A stretch of DNA of 64,000 nucleotides from Luzula sylvatica (Eukaryota; Streptophyta; Magnoliopsida; Poales; Juncaceae). Below are positions 1 to 9,790 of this stretch, piece by piece; positions within the stretch are counted from its first letter, which is position 1; each line of letters opens with the position of its first letter. The DNA is taken from NCBI GenBank assembly GCA_946800325.1, contig OX326959.1:48862784-48926783 (forward strand). The letters run 5' to 3'. A model generated the notes under the pieces. It saw nothing but the letters and a program-made list of their open reading frames with translations. It made no database searches and was not told where the DNA came from. The translations under genes and the position numbers were made by a program.

Positions 1-27
1 AATTGGAAAATTAAAAATTTGTATGTG

Positions 28-87
28 TTAGTCTTCAATCACGAAGTTTTTTGAGAAAAACATGAAAAATGAAGTATTTTTCTCATT
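28..87 (+). repeat. Subrepeat 1 of the monomer (~60 bp)
   Basis: It runs from TTAGTCTTCAA to the base before TTAGAGAAC. It contains the variable CpG, the TTTTTTGAGAAAAA module starting at 47, and GAAAAATGAAG. The pattern TTAG, about 19 bp, T6-NN-A5/6, then a G-A-rich and TAT-rich tail is shared with the next two thirds. I read this as one unit of an ancient ~58-bp trimer; the thirds are now strongly diverged from each other. Confidence 0.7.
42..43. other. Single conserved CpG per monomer (first instance)
   Basis: Most monomers hold one CpG, in AATCACGG or AATCACGA (AATCCCGG in a subset). At exactly this position some monomers read TG (216-217, 1956-1957, 4392-4393, 7704-7705, 52688-52689) and others CA (54945-54946, 59409-59410). 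TG and CA are the two deamination products of methylated CpG. Methylation itself is inference. Confidence 0.6.
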
Positions 88-144
88 TTAGAGAACTATT
101 TTGGACTCTTTTAGAAAAAATGATAATTGATATTTTTGAAGGTG
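88..144 (+). repeat. Subrepeat 2 of the monomer (57 bp)
   Basis: It starts at TTAGAGAAC and ends just before TTAGACTTCAG. Its T/A module is CTTTTTTAGAAAAAATG in most monomers; the first monomer has CTCTTTTAG instead, starting about 109. The tail TGATATTTTTGAAGGTG corresponds in position to the tail TTTGTATGTG of subrepeat 3. GAAAAAATGATAATTGATAT also resembles GAAAAATAGAAATTTGTAT in the next third. Confidence 0.7.
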
Positions 145-201
145 TTAGACTTCAGTTTTTTATTTTTTGCAAAAAATTGGAAAAATTGAAATTTGTATGT
201 G
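145..201 (+). repeat. Subrepeat 3 of the monomer (57 bp)
   Basis: It starts at TTAGACTTCAG, closely matching TTAGTCTTCAA of subrepeat 1, and ends before the next TTAGTCTTC. Its T/A module, TTTTTTGCAAAAAA at 163-176, is a perfect 14-bp palindrome. It carries the two most useful variant sites of the array (AATTGG/AATAGG and TTGAAA/TAGAAA/TATAAA). TAG at either site is what stops most potential reading frames. Confidence 0.7.
163..176. other. Palindromic T6-GC-A6 element with adjacent phased A-tracts
   Basis: TTTTTTGCAAAAAA reads the same on both strands. It is followed by A-tracts at 171-176 and 181-185 and an AAATTT at 189-194, so tract starts are about 10 bp apart. A-tracts phased to the helical turn are an established cause of DNA curvature. 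The element recurs in most monomers, with common variants TTTTATGCAAAAAA, TTTTTTGCCAAAAA and TTTTATGGAAAAAA. A structural role such as bending or nucleosome positioning is inference. Confidence 0.55.
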
Positions 202-1740
202 TTAGTCTTCAATCATGCAATTTTTTGAGAAAATCATGAAAAATGAAGTGTTTTCCTCATTTTAGAGAACTATTTTGGTCTTTTTTAGAAAAAATGACAA
301 TTGATATTTTTGAAGGTGTTAGACTTCAGTTTTTTATTTTTTGCAAAAAATAGGAAAAATAGAAATTTGTATGTGTTAGTCTTCAATCACGGAGTTTTAT
401 GAGAAATACATGAAAAATGAAGTATTTTGCTAATTTTAGAGAACTATTTTGGTCATTTTTAGAAAAAATGATAATTGATATTTTTGAAGGTGTCAGACTT
501 CTGTTTTTGATTTTTTGCCAAAAATAAGAAAAATATAAATTTGTATGTGTTAGTCTTCAATCACGAAGTTTTTTGAGAAAAACATGAAAAATAAAGTATT
601 TTGCTCATTTTAGAGAACTATTTTGGACCCTTTTGGAAAAAAAGATAATTGATATTTTTGAAGGTGTTAGACTTCAGTTTTTTATTTTTTGCAAAAAATA
701 GGAAAAATAGAAATTTGTATGTGTTAGTCTTCAATCACGGAGTTTTTTGAGAAAAACATGAAAAATGAAGTATTTTGCTCATTTTAGAGAACTATTTTGG
801 TCTTTTTTAGAAAAAATGATAATTGATATTTTTGAAGGTGTTAGACTTCAGTTTTTGATTTTATGCAAAAAATAGGAAAAATAGAAATTTGTATTTGTTA
901 GTCTTCAATCCCGGAGTTTTTTGAGAAAAACATGAAAAATGAAGTATTTTGCTCATTTCAGAGAACGATTTCGGTCTGTTTTAGAAAAAATGATAATTGA
1001 TATTTTTGAAGGTGTTAGACTTCAGTTTTTTATTTTTTGCAAAAAATAGGAAAATTAGAAATTTGTATGTGTTAGTCTTCAATCACGAAGTTTTTTGAGA
1101 AAAACATGAAAAATGAAGTATTTTGCTCATTTTAGAGAACTATTTTGGACCCTTTTGGAAAAAAAGATAATTGATATTTTTGAAGGTGTTAGACTTCAGT
1201 TTTTGATTTTTTGCAAAAAATTGGAAAAATAGAAATTTGTATGTGTTAGTCTTCAATCACGAAGTTTTTTGAGAAAAACATGAAAAATGAAGTATTTTGC
1301 TCATTTTAGAGAACTATTTGGGACTCTTTTAGAAAAAATGATAATTGATATTTTTGAAGGTGTTCGACTTCAGTTTTTGATTTTTAGCAAAAAATTGGAA
1401 AAATAGAAATTTGTATGTGTTGGTATTCAATCACGGAATTTTTTGAGAAAATCATGAAAAATGAAGTATTTTGCGCATTTTAGAGAACTATTTTGGTCTT
1501 TTTTAGAAAAAATGATAATTGATATTTTTGAAGGTGATAGACTCCAGTATTTGATTTTTTGCAAAAAATTGGAAAAATATAAATTTGTATGTGTTAGTCT
1601 TCAATCACGGAATTTTTTAAGAAAATCATGAAAAATGAAGTATTTTGCTCATTTTAGAGAACTATTTTGGTCTTTTTTAGAAAATATGATAATTGATATT
1701 TTTGAAGGTGTTAGACTTCAGTTTTTGATTTTTTGAAAAA

Positions 1741-3480
1741 AATTGGAAAAATAAAAATTTGTATGTGTTAGTCTTCAATCACGAAGTTTTTTGAGAAAAA
1801 CATGAAAAATGAAGTATTTTTCTCATTTTAGAGAACTATTTTGGACTCTTTTAGAAAAAATGATAATTGATATTTTTGAAGGTGTTAGACTTCAGTTTTT
1901 TATTTTTTGCAAAAAATTGGAAAAATTGAAATTTGTATGTGTTAGTCTTCAATCATGCAATTTTTTGAGAAAATCATGAAAAATGAAGTGTTTTCCTCAT
2001 TTTAGAGAACTATTTTGGTCTTTTTTAGAAAAAATGACAATTGATATTTTTGAAGGTGTTAGACTTCAGTTTTTTATTTTTTGCAAAAAATAGGAAAAAT
2101 AGAAATTTGTATGTGTTAGTCTTCAATCACGGAGTTTTATGAGAAATACATGAAAAATGAAGTATTTTGCTAATTTTAGAGAACTATTTTGGTCATTTTT
2201 TGAAAAAATGATAATTGATATTTTTGAAGGTGTCAGACTTCTGTTTTTGATTTTTTGCCAAAAATAAGAAAAATATAAATTTGTATGTGTTAGTCTTCAA
2301 TCACGAAGTTTTTTGAGAAAAACATGAAAAATAAAGTATTTTGCTCATTTTAGAGAACTATTTTGGACCCTTTTGGAAAAAAAGATAATTGATATTTTTG
2401 AAGGTGTTAGACTTCAGTTTTTTATTTTTTGCAAAAAATAGGAAAAATAGAAATTTGTATGTGTTAGTCTTCAATCACGGAGTTTTTTGAGAAAAACATG
2501 AAAAATGAAGTATTTTGCTCATTTTAGAGAACTATTTTGGTCTTTTTTAGAAAAAATGATAATTGATATTTTTGAAGGTGTTAGACTTCAGTTTTTGATT
2601 TTATGCAAAAAATAGGAAAAATAGAAATTTGTATTTGTTAGTCTTCAATCCCGGAGATTTTTGAGAAAAACATGAAAAATGAAGTATTTTGCTCATTTCA
2701 GAGAACGATTTCGGTCTGTTTTAGAAAAAATGATAATTGATATTTTTGAAGGTGTTAGACTTCAGTTTTTTATTTTTTGCAAAAAATAGGAAAATTAGAA
2801 ATTTGTATGTGTTAGTCTTCAATCACGAAGTTTTTTGAGAAAAACTTGAAAAATGAAGTATTTTGCTCATTTTAGAGAACTATTTTGGACCCTTTTGGAA
2901 AAAAAGATAATTGATATTTTTGAAGGTGTTAGACTTCAGTTTTTGATTTTTTGCAAAAAATTGGAAAAATAGAAATTTGTATGTGTTAGTCTTCAATCAC
3001 GAAGTTTTTTGAGAAAAACATGAAAAATGAAGTATTTTGCTCATTTTAGAGAACTATTTGGGACTCTTTTAGAAAAAATGATAATTGATATTTTTGAAGG
3101 TGTTCGACTTCAGTTTTTGATTTTTAGCAAAAAATTGGAAAAATAGAAATTTGTATGTGTTGGTATTCAATCACGGAATTTTTTGAGAAAATCATGAAAA
3201 ATGAAGTATTTTGCGCATTTTAGAGAACTATTTTGGTCTTTTTTAGAAAAAATGATAATTGATATTTTTGAAGGTGATAGACTCCAGTATTTGATTTTTT
3301 GCAAAAAATTGGAAAAATATAAATTTGTATGTGTTAGTCTTCAATCACGGAATTTTTTAAGAAAATCATGAAAAATGAAGTATTTTGCTCATTTTAGAGA
3401 ACTATTTTGGTCTTTTTTAGAAAATATGATAATTGATATTTTTGAAGGTGTTAGACTTCAGTTTTTGATTTTTTGAAAAA
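1741..3480 (+). repeat. Domain 1 HOR copy 2 (10 monomers)
   Basis: It is identical to the previous 1740 bp apart from four single-base differences, with no indel. One is AAAACTTGAA for AAAACATGAA near 2846. Such high identity implies recent duplication or homogenisation. Confidence 0.93.
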
Positions 3481-4029
3481 AATTGGAAAAATAAAAATTT
3501 GTATGTGTTAGTCTTCAATCACGAAGTTTTTTGAGAAAAACATGAAAAATGAAGTATTTTTCTCATTTTAGAGAACTATTTGGGACTCTTTTAGAAAAAA
3601 TGATAATTGATATTTTTGAAGGTGTTAGACTTCAGTTTTTTATTTTTTGCAAAAAATAGGAAAAATAGAAATTTGTATGTGTCAGTCTTCAATCACGAAG
3701 TTTTTTGAGAAAAACATGAAAAATGAAGTATTTTGCTCATTTTAGAGAACTATTTTTGACTCTTTTAGAAAAAATGATAATTGATATTTTTGAAGGTGTT
3801 AGACTTCAGTTTTTGATTTTTTGCAAAAAATTGGAAAAATATAAATTTGTATGTGTTAGTCTTCAATCACGGAATTTTTTAAGAAAAACATGAAAAATGA
3901 AGTATTTTGCTCATTTTAGAGAACTATTTTGGACTCTTTTAGAAAAAATGATAATTGATATTTTTGAAGGTGTTAGACTTCAGTTTTTGATTTTTTGCAA
4001 AAAATTGGAAAAATTGAAATTTGTATGTG

Positions 4030-7000
4030 TTAGTCTTCAATCACGGAATTTTTTAAGAAAAACATGAAAAATGAGATATTTTGCTCATTTTAAAGAACTA
4101 TTTTGGTCTTTTTTAGAAAAAATGATAATTGATATTTTTGAAAGTGTTAGACTTCAGTTTTTGATTTTTTGCAAAAAATAGGAAAAAAAGAAATTTGTAT
4201 GTGTTAGTCTTCAATCGCGAAGTTTTTTGAGAAAAACATGAAAAATGAAGTATTTTGCTCATTTTAGAGAACTATTTTGGACTATTTTAGAAAAAATGAT
4301 AATTGATATTTTTGAAGGTGTTAGACATCAGTTTTTAATTTTTTGCAAAAAATTGGGAAAATAGAAATTTGTATGTGTTAGTCTTCAATCATGGAATTTT
4401 TTGAGAAAAGCATGAAAAATGAAGTATTTTGCTCATTTTAGAGAACTATTTTGGACTTTTTTAGAAAAAATTATAATTGATATTTTTGAAGGTGTTAGAC
4501 TTCAGTTTTTGATTTTTTGCAAAAAATTGGAAATATTGAAATTTGTATGTGTTAGTCTTCAATCACGGAATTTTTTGAGAAAATCATGAAAATTGAAGTA
4601 TTTTGCTAATTTTAGAGAACTATTTTGGACTCTTTCAGAAAAAATGATAACTGATATTTTTGAAGGTGTTAGACTAGAGTTTTTGATTTTTTGCAAAAAA
4701 TAGGAAAAATAGAAATTTGTATGTCTTAGTCTTCAATCACCAAGTTTTTTTGAGAAAAACATGAAAAATGAAGTATTTTGCGCATTTTACAGAACTATTT
4801 TGGTCTTTTTTTAGAAAAAATGATAATTGATATTTTAGAAGGTGTTAGACTTCAGTGTTTGATTTTTTGCAAAAAATTGGAAAAATTGAAATTTGTATGT
4901 GTTAGTCTTCGATCACGGAGTTTTTTGAGAAAAACATGAAAAATGAAGTATTTTGCTAATTTTAGAGAACTATTTTGGTCTTTTTTTGAAAAAATGATAA
5001 TTGATATTTTTTTAAGGTTTTAGACTTCAGTTTTTTATTTTTTGCAAAAAATTGGAAAAATTGAAATTATTATGTGTTAGTCTTCAATCACGGAATTTTT
5101 TGAGAAAATCATGAAAAATGAAGTATTTTGCTCAGTTTAGAGAACTATTTTGGTCATTTTTAGAAAAAAATGATAATTTATATTTTTTAAGGTGTTAGAC
5201 TTCAGTTTTTGATTTTATGCAAAAAATAGGAAGTATTGAAATTTGTTTGTGTTAGTCTTCAATCCAGGAGTTTTTTGACAAAAACATGAAAAATGAAGTA
5301 TTTTGCTCATTTTAGAGAACTATTTTGGTCATTTTTAGAAAAAATGATAATTTATATTTTTGAAGGTGTTACACTTCATTTTTTGATTTTTTGCAAAAAA
5401 TAGGAAAAATAGAAATTTGTATGTGTTAGTCTTCAATCACGAAGTTTATTGAGAAAAACATGAAAAATTAAGTATTTTGGTCATTTTAGAGAACTGTTTT
5501 GGACTCTTTTAGAAAAAATGATAATTGATATTTTTGAAGGTGTTAGACTTCAGTTTTTTATTTTTTGCAAAAAATTGGAAAAATTGAAATTTGTATGTGT
5601 TAGTCTTCAATCTCGGAGTTTTTTGAGAAAAACATGAAAAATGAAGTATTTTGCTCATTTTAGAGAACTATTTTGGTCTTTTTTAGAAAAAATGATAATT
5701 GATATTTTTCAAGGTGTGTTAGACTTCAGTTTTTGAATTTTTGCAAAAAATAGGAAAAATAGAAATTTGTATGTGTTAGTCTTCAATCACGAATATTTTT
5801 TGAGAAAAACATGAAAAATGAAGTATTTTGCTCATTTCAGAGAACTATTTTGGACCCTTTTAGAAAAAATGATAATTGATATTTTTGAAGGTGTTAGACT
5901 TCAGTGTTTGATTTTTAGCAAAAAATTGGAAAAATTGAAATTTGTATGTGTTAGTCTTCAATCACGGAATTTTTGGAGAAAAACATGAAAAATGAAGTAT
6001 TTTGCGCATTTTAGAGAACTATTTTCGTCTTTTTTAGAAAAAATGATAATTGATATTTTTGAAGGTGTTAGCCTTCAGTTTTTGATTATATGCAAAAAAT
6101 AGGAAATATAGAAATTTGTATGTGTTAGTCTTCAATCACCGAGTTTTTTGAGAAAAACATGAAAAATGAAGTATTTTGCTAATTTTAGAGAACTATTTTG
6201 GTCTTTTTTTAAAAAAATGATAATTGATATTTTTTAAGGTGTTAGACTTCAATTTTTGATTTTTTGCAAAAAATTGGAAAAATTGAAATTATTATATGTT
6301 AGTCTTCAATCACGGAATTTTTTGAGAAAATCATGAAAAATGAAGTATTTTGCTCATTTTAGAGAACTATTTTGGTCTTTTTTAGAAATATGATAATTGA
6401 TATTTTTGAAGGTGTTAGACTTCAGTTTTTGATTTTATGCAAAAAATAGGAAAAATAGAAATTTGTATGTGTTAGTCTTCAATCACGGAGTTTTTTGAGA
6501 AAAACATGAAAAATGAGGTATTTTGCTCATTTTAAAGAACTATTTTGGTCTTTTTTAGAAAAAATGATAATTGATATTTTTGAAGGTGTTAGACTTCTGT
6601 TTTTGATTTTTTGCAAAAAATAGGAAAAATATATATTTTTATGTGTTAGTCTTCAATCATGAAGTTTTTTGAGAAAAACATGAAAAATGAATTATTTTGT
6701 TCATTTTAGAGAACTATTTTGTACCCTTTTGGAAAAAAAGATAATTGATATTTTTGAAGGTGTTAGACTTCAGTTTTTTATTTTTTGCAAAAAATAGGAA
6801 AAATAGAAATTTGTATGTGTTAGTCTTCAATCACGGAATTTTTTAAGAAAAACATGAAAAATGAGGTATTTTGCTCATTTTAAAGAACTATTTTGGTCTT
6901 TTTTAGAAAAAATGATAATTGATATTTTTGTAGGTGTTAGACATCAGTTTTTAATTTTTTGCAAAAAATTGGAAAAATAGGAATTTGTATGTGTTAGTCT

Positions 7001-7330
7001 TCAATCATGGAATTTTTTGAGAAAAGCATGAAAAATGAAGTATTTTGCTCATTTTAGAGAACTATTTTGGTCTTTTTTAGAAAAAAATATAATTGATATT
7101 TTTGAAGGTGTTAGACTTCAGTTTTTGATTTTTTGCAAAAAATTGGAAAAATTGAAATTTGTATATGTTAGTCTTCAATCACGGAATTTTTTGAGAAAAT
7201 CATGAAAAATGAAGTATTTTTCTCATTTTAGAGAACTATTTTGGTCTTTTTTAGAAAAAATGATAATTGATATTTTTGAAGGTGTTAGACTTCAGTTTAT
7301 GATTTTATGCAAAAAATAGGAAAAATAGAA
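4030..7330 (+). repeat. Domain 2 HOR copy a
   Basis: It begins at the monomer with ATGAGATATT and TTTAAAGAAC. It includes the AACTGATATT monomer (~4650), the AATCCAGGAG monomer (~5263), the AAGTTTATTGAG monomer (~5442), a GT dinucleotide insertion (~5715) and the GAAATTATTATATG monomer (~6290). It ends where GTCTGTGTTAG restarts the order. Confidence 0.72.
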
Positions 7331-9790
7331 ATTTGTCTGTGTTAGTCTTCAATCACGGAATTTTTTATGAAAAACATGAAAAATGAGGTATTTTGCTCAT
7401 TTTAAAGAACTATTTTTGTCTTTTTTAGAAAAAATGATAATTGATATTTTTGAAAGTGTTAGACTTCAGTTTTTGATTTTTTGCAAAAAATAGGAAAAAT
7501 AGAAATTTGTATGTGTTAGTCTTCAATCCCGAAGTTTTTTGAGAAAAACATGAAAAATGAAGTATTTTGCTCATTTTAGAGAACTATTTTGGACTATTTT
7601 AGAAAAAATGATAATTGATATTTTTGAAGGTGTTAGACATCAGTTTTTAATTTTTTGCAAAAAATTGGAAAAATAGAAATTTGTATGTGTTAGTCTTCAA
7701 TCATGGAATTTTTTGAGAAAAGCATGAAAAATGAAGTATTTTGCTCATTTTAGAGAACTATTTTGGACTTTTTTAGAAAAAATTATAATTGATATTTTTG
7801 AAGGTGTTAGACTTCAGTTTTTGATTTTTTGCAAAAAATTGGAAATATTGAAATTTGTATGTGTTAGTCTTCAATCACGGAATTTTTTGAGAAAATCATG
7901 AAAAATGAAGTATTTTGCTAATTTTAGAGAACTATTTTGGACTCATTCAGAAAAAATGATAACTGATATTTTTGAAGGTGTTAGACTACAGTTTTTGATT
8001 TTTTGCAAAAAATAGGAAAAATAGAAATTTGTATGTGTTAGTCTTCAATCACGAAGTTTTTTTGAGAAAAACATGAAAAATGAAGTATTTTGCGCATTTT
8101 ACAGAACTATTTTGGTCTTTTTTTAGAAAAAATGATAATTGATATTTTAGAAGGTGTTAGACTTCAGTGTTTGATTTTTTGCAAAAAATTGGAAAAATTG
8201 AAATTTGTATGTGTTAGTCTTCAATCACGGAGTTTTTTGAGAAAAACATGAAAAATGAAGTATTTTGCTAATTTTAGAGAACTATTTTGGTCTTTTTTTG
8301 AAAAAATGATAATTGATATTTTTTAAGGTTTTAGACTTCAGTTTTTTATTTTTTGCAAAAAATTGGAAAAATTGAAATTATTATGTGTTAGTCTTCAATC
8401 ACGGAATTTTTTGAGAAAATCATGAAAAATGAAGTATTTTGCTCAGTTTCGAGAACTATTTTGGTCATTTTTAGAAAAAAATGATAATTTATATTTTTTA
8501 AGGTGATAGACTTCAGTTTTTGATTTTATGCAAAAAATAGGAAAAATTGAAATTTGTTTGTGTTAGTCTTCAATCCAGGAGTTTTTTGAGAAAAACATGA
8601 AAAATGAAGTATTTTGCTCATTTTAGAGAACTATTTTGGTCATTTTTAGAAAAAATGATAATTGATATTTTTGAAGGTGTTACACTTCATTTTTTGATTT
8701 TTTGCAAAAAATAGGAAAACTAGAAGTTTGTATGTGTTAGTCTTCAATCACGAAGTTTATTGAGAAAAACATGAAAAATTAAGTATTTTGGTCATTTTAG
8801 AGAACTGTTTTGGACTCTTTTAGAAAAAATGATAATTGATATTTTTGAAGGTGTTAGACTTCAGTTTTTTATTTTTTGCAAAAAATTGGAAAAATTGAAA
8901 TTTGTATGTGTTAGTCTTCAATCACGGAGTTTTTTGAGAAAAACATGAAAAATGAAGTATTTTGCTCATTTTAGAGAACTATTTTGGTCTTTTTTAGAAA
9001 AAATGATAATTGATATTTTTCAAGTTGTGTTAGACTTCAGTTTTTGAATTTTTGCAAAAAATAGGAAAAATAGAAATTTGTATGTGTTAGTCTTCAATCA
9101 CGAATATTTTATGAGAAAAACATGAAAAATGAAGTATTTTGCTCATTTCAGAGAACTATTTTGGACCCTTTTAGAAAAAATGATAATTGATATTTTTGAA
9201 GGTGTTAGACTTCAGTGTTTGAATTTTAGGAAAAAATTGGAAAAATTGAAATTTGTATGTGTTAGTCTTCAATCACGGAATTTTTGGAGAAAAACATGAA
9301 AAATGAAGTATTTTGTGCATTTTAGAGAACTATTTTCGTCTTTTTTAGAAAAAATGATAATTGATATTTTTGAAGGTGTTAGACTTCAGTTTTTGATTTT
9401 ATGCAAAAAATAGGAAAAATAGATATTTGTATGTGTTAGTCTTCAATCCCGGAGTTTTTTGAGAAAAACATGAAAAATGAGGTATTTTGCTCATTTTAAA
9501 GAACTATTTTGGTCTTTTTTTAGAAAAAATGATAATTGATATTTTTGAAGGTGTTACACTTCTGTTTTAGATTTTTTGCAAAAAATAGGAAAAATATATA
9601 TTTGTATGTGTTACTCTTCAATCACGAAGTTTTTTGAGAAAAACATGAAAAATGAAATATTTTGTTCATTTTAGAGAACTATTTTGGACCCTTTTGGAAA
9701 AAAAGATAATTGATATTTTTGAAGGTGTTAGACTTCAGTTTTTTATTTTTTGCAAAAAATAGGAAAAATAGAAATTTGTATGTGTTAGTC
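7331..9790 (+). repeat. Domain 2 HOR copy b (lacks two monomers)
   Basis: It follows the order of copy a at an offset near 3312 bp as far as about 9430. It then skips two monomers found at 6120-6475 in copy a and resumes with GAGGTATT, TTTAAAG and ACTTCTGTTTT. After about 9790 the order is no longer that of copy a. The loss of whole monomers in register points to unequal exchange. Confidence 0.7.

Larger units (their letters stand above)
28..201 (+). repeat. Representative 174-bp monomer, phased at TTAG
   Basis: This is the first full monomer when the repeat is phased on the TTAG of GTGTTAGTCTTC. It is AT-rich and has a strong excess of G over C on this strand (about 30 G to 12 C in a typical copy, hand count). 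Landmarks in order are a single CpG at 42-43, a T6/A5 module from 47, GAACTATTTT near 93, a second T/A module near 109, TGATAATTGATATTTTTGAA, GGTGTTAGACTTCAG, and a perfect TTTTTTGCAAAAAA palindrome at 163-176. There is no recognisable open gene or transcription signal. Confidence 0.95.
1..1740 (+). repeat. Domain 1 HOR copy 1 (10 monomers)
   Basis: This is the first complete 1740-bp unit, in the phase imposed by the window start. Adjacent monomers within it differ far more from each other than monomers ten steps apart. That is the defining property of a higher-order repeat. Confidence 0.93.
1..3655 (+). repeat. HOR domain 1: 10-monomer unit, 1740 bp
   Basis: Positions 1-1740 and 1741-3480 match monomer for monomer with an exact 1740-bp offset (10 x 174). 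Line-by-line reading found four differences: at 11/1751, one in the T-tract near 461/2201, one near 917/2657 and one near 1106/2846. This is about 99.8% identity. A third copy begins at 3481 but keeps the pattern for only about one monomer before switching near 3656. Internal markers include AATCATGCAA at 211, a TTCGGTCTG monomer near 970, and GTGTTGGTATTC at 1417. The left end is cut by the window. Confidence 0.95.

Noticed and set aside
145..165. TGAAG...CTTCA inverted repeat around GTGTTAGA as a hairpin terminator or regulatory stem
   Set aside because: The stem is only 5 bp with an 8-base loop and sits in every monomer. Without any gene it has no terminator context.
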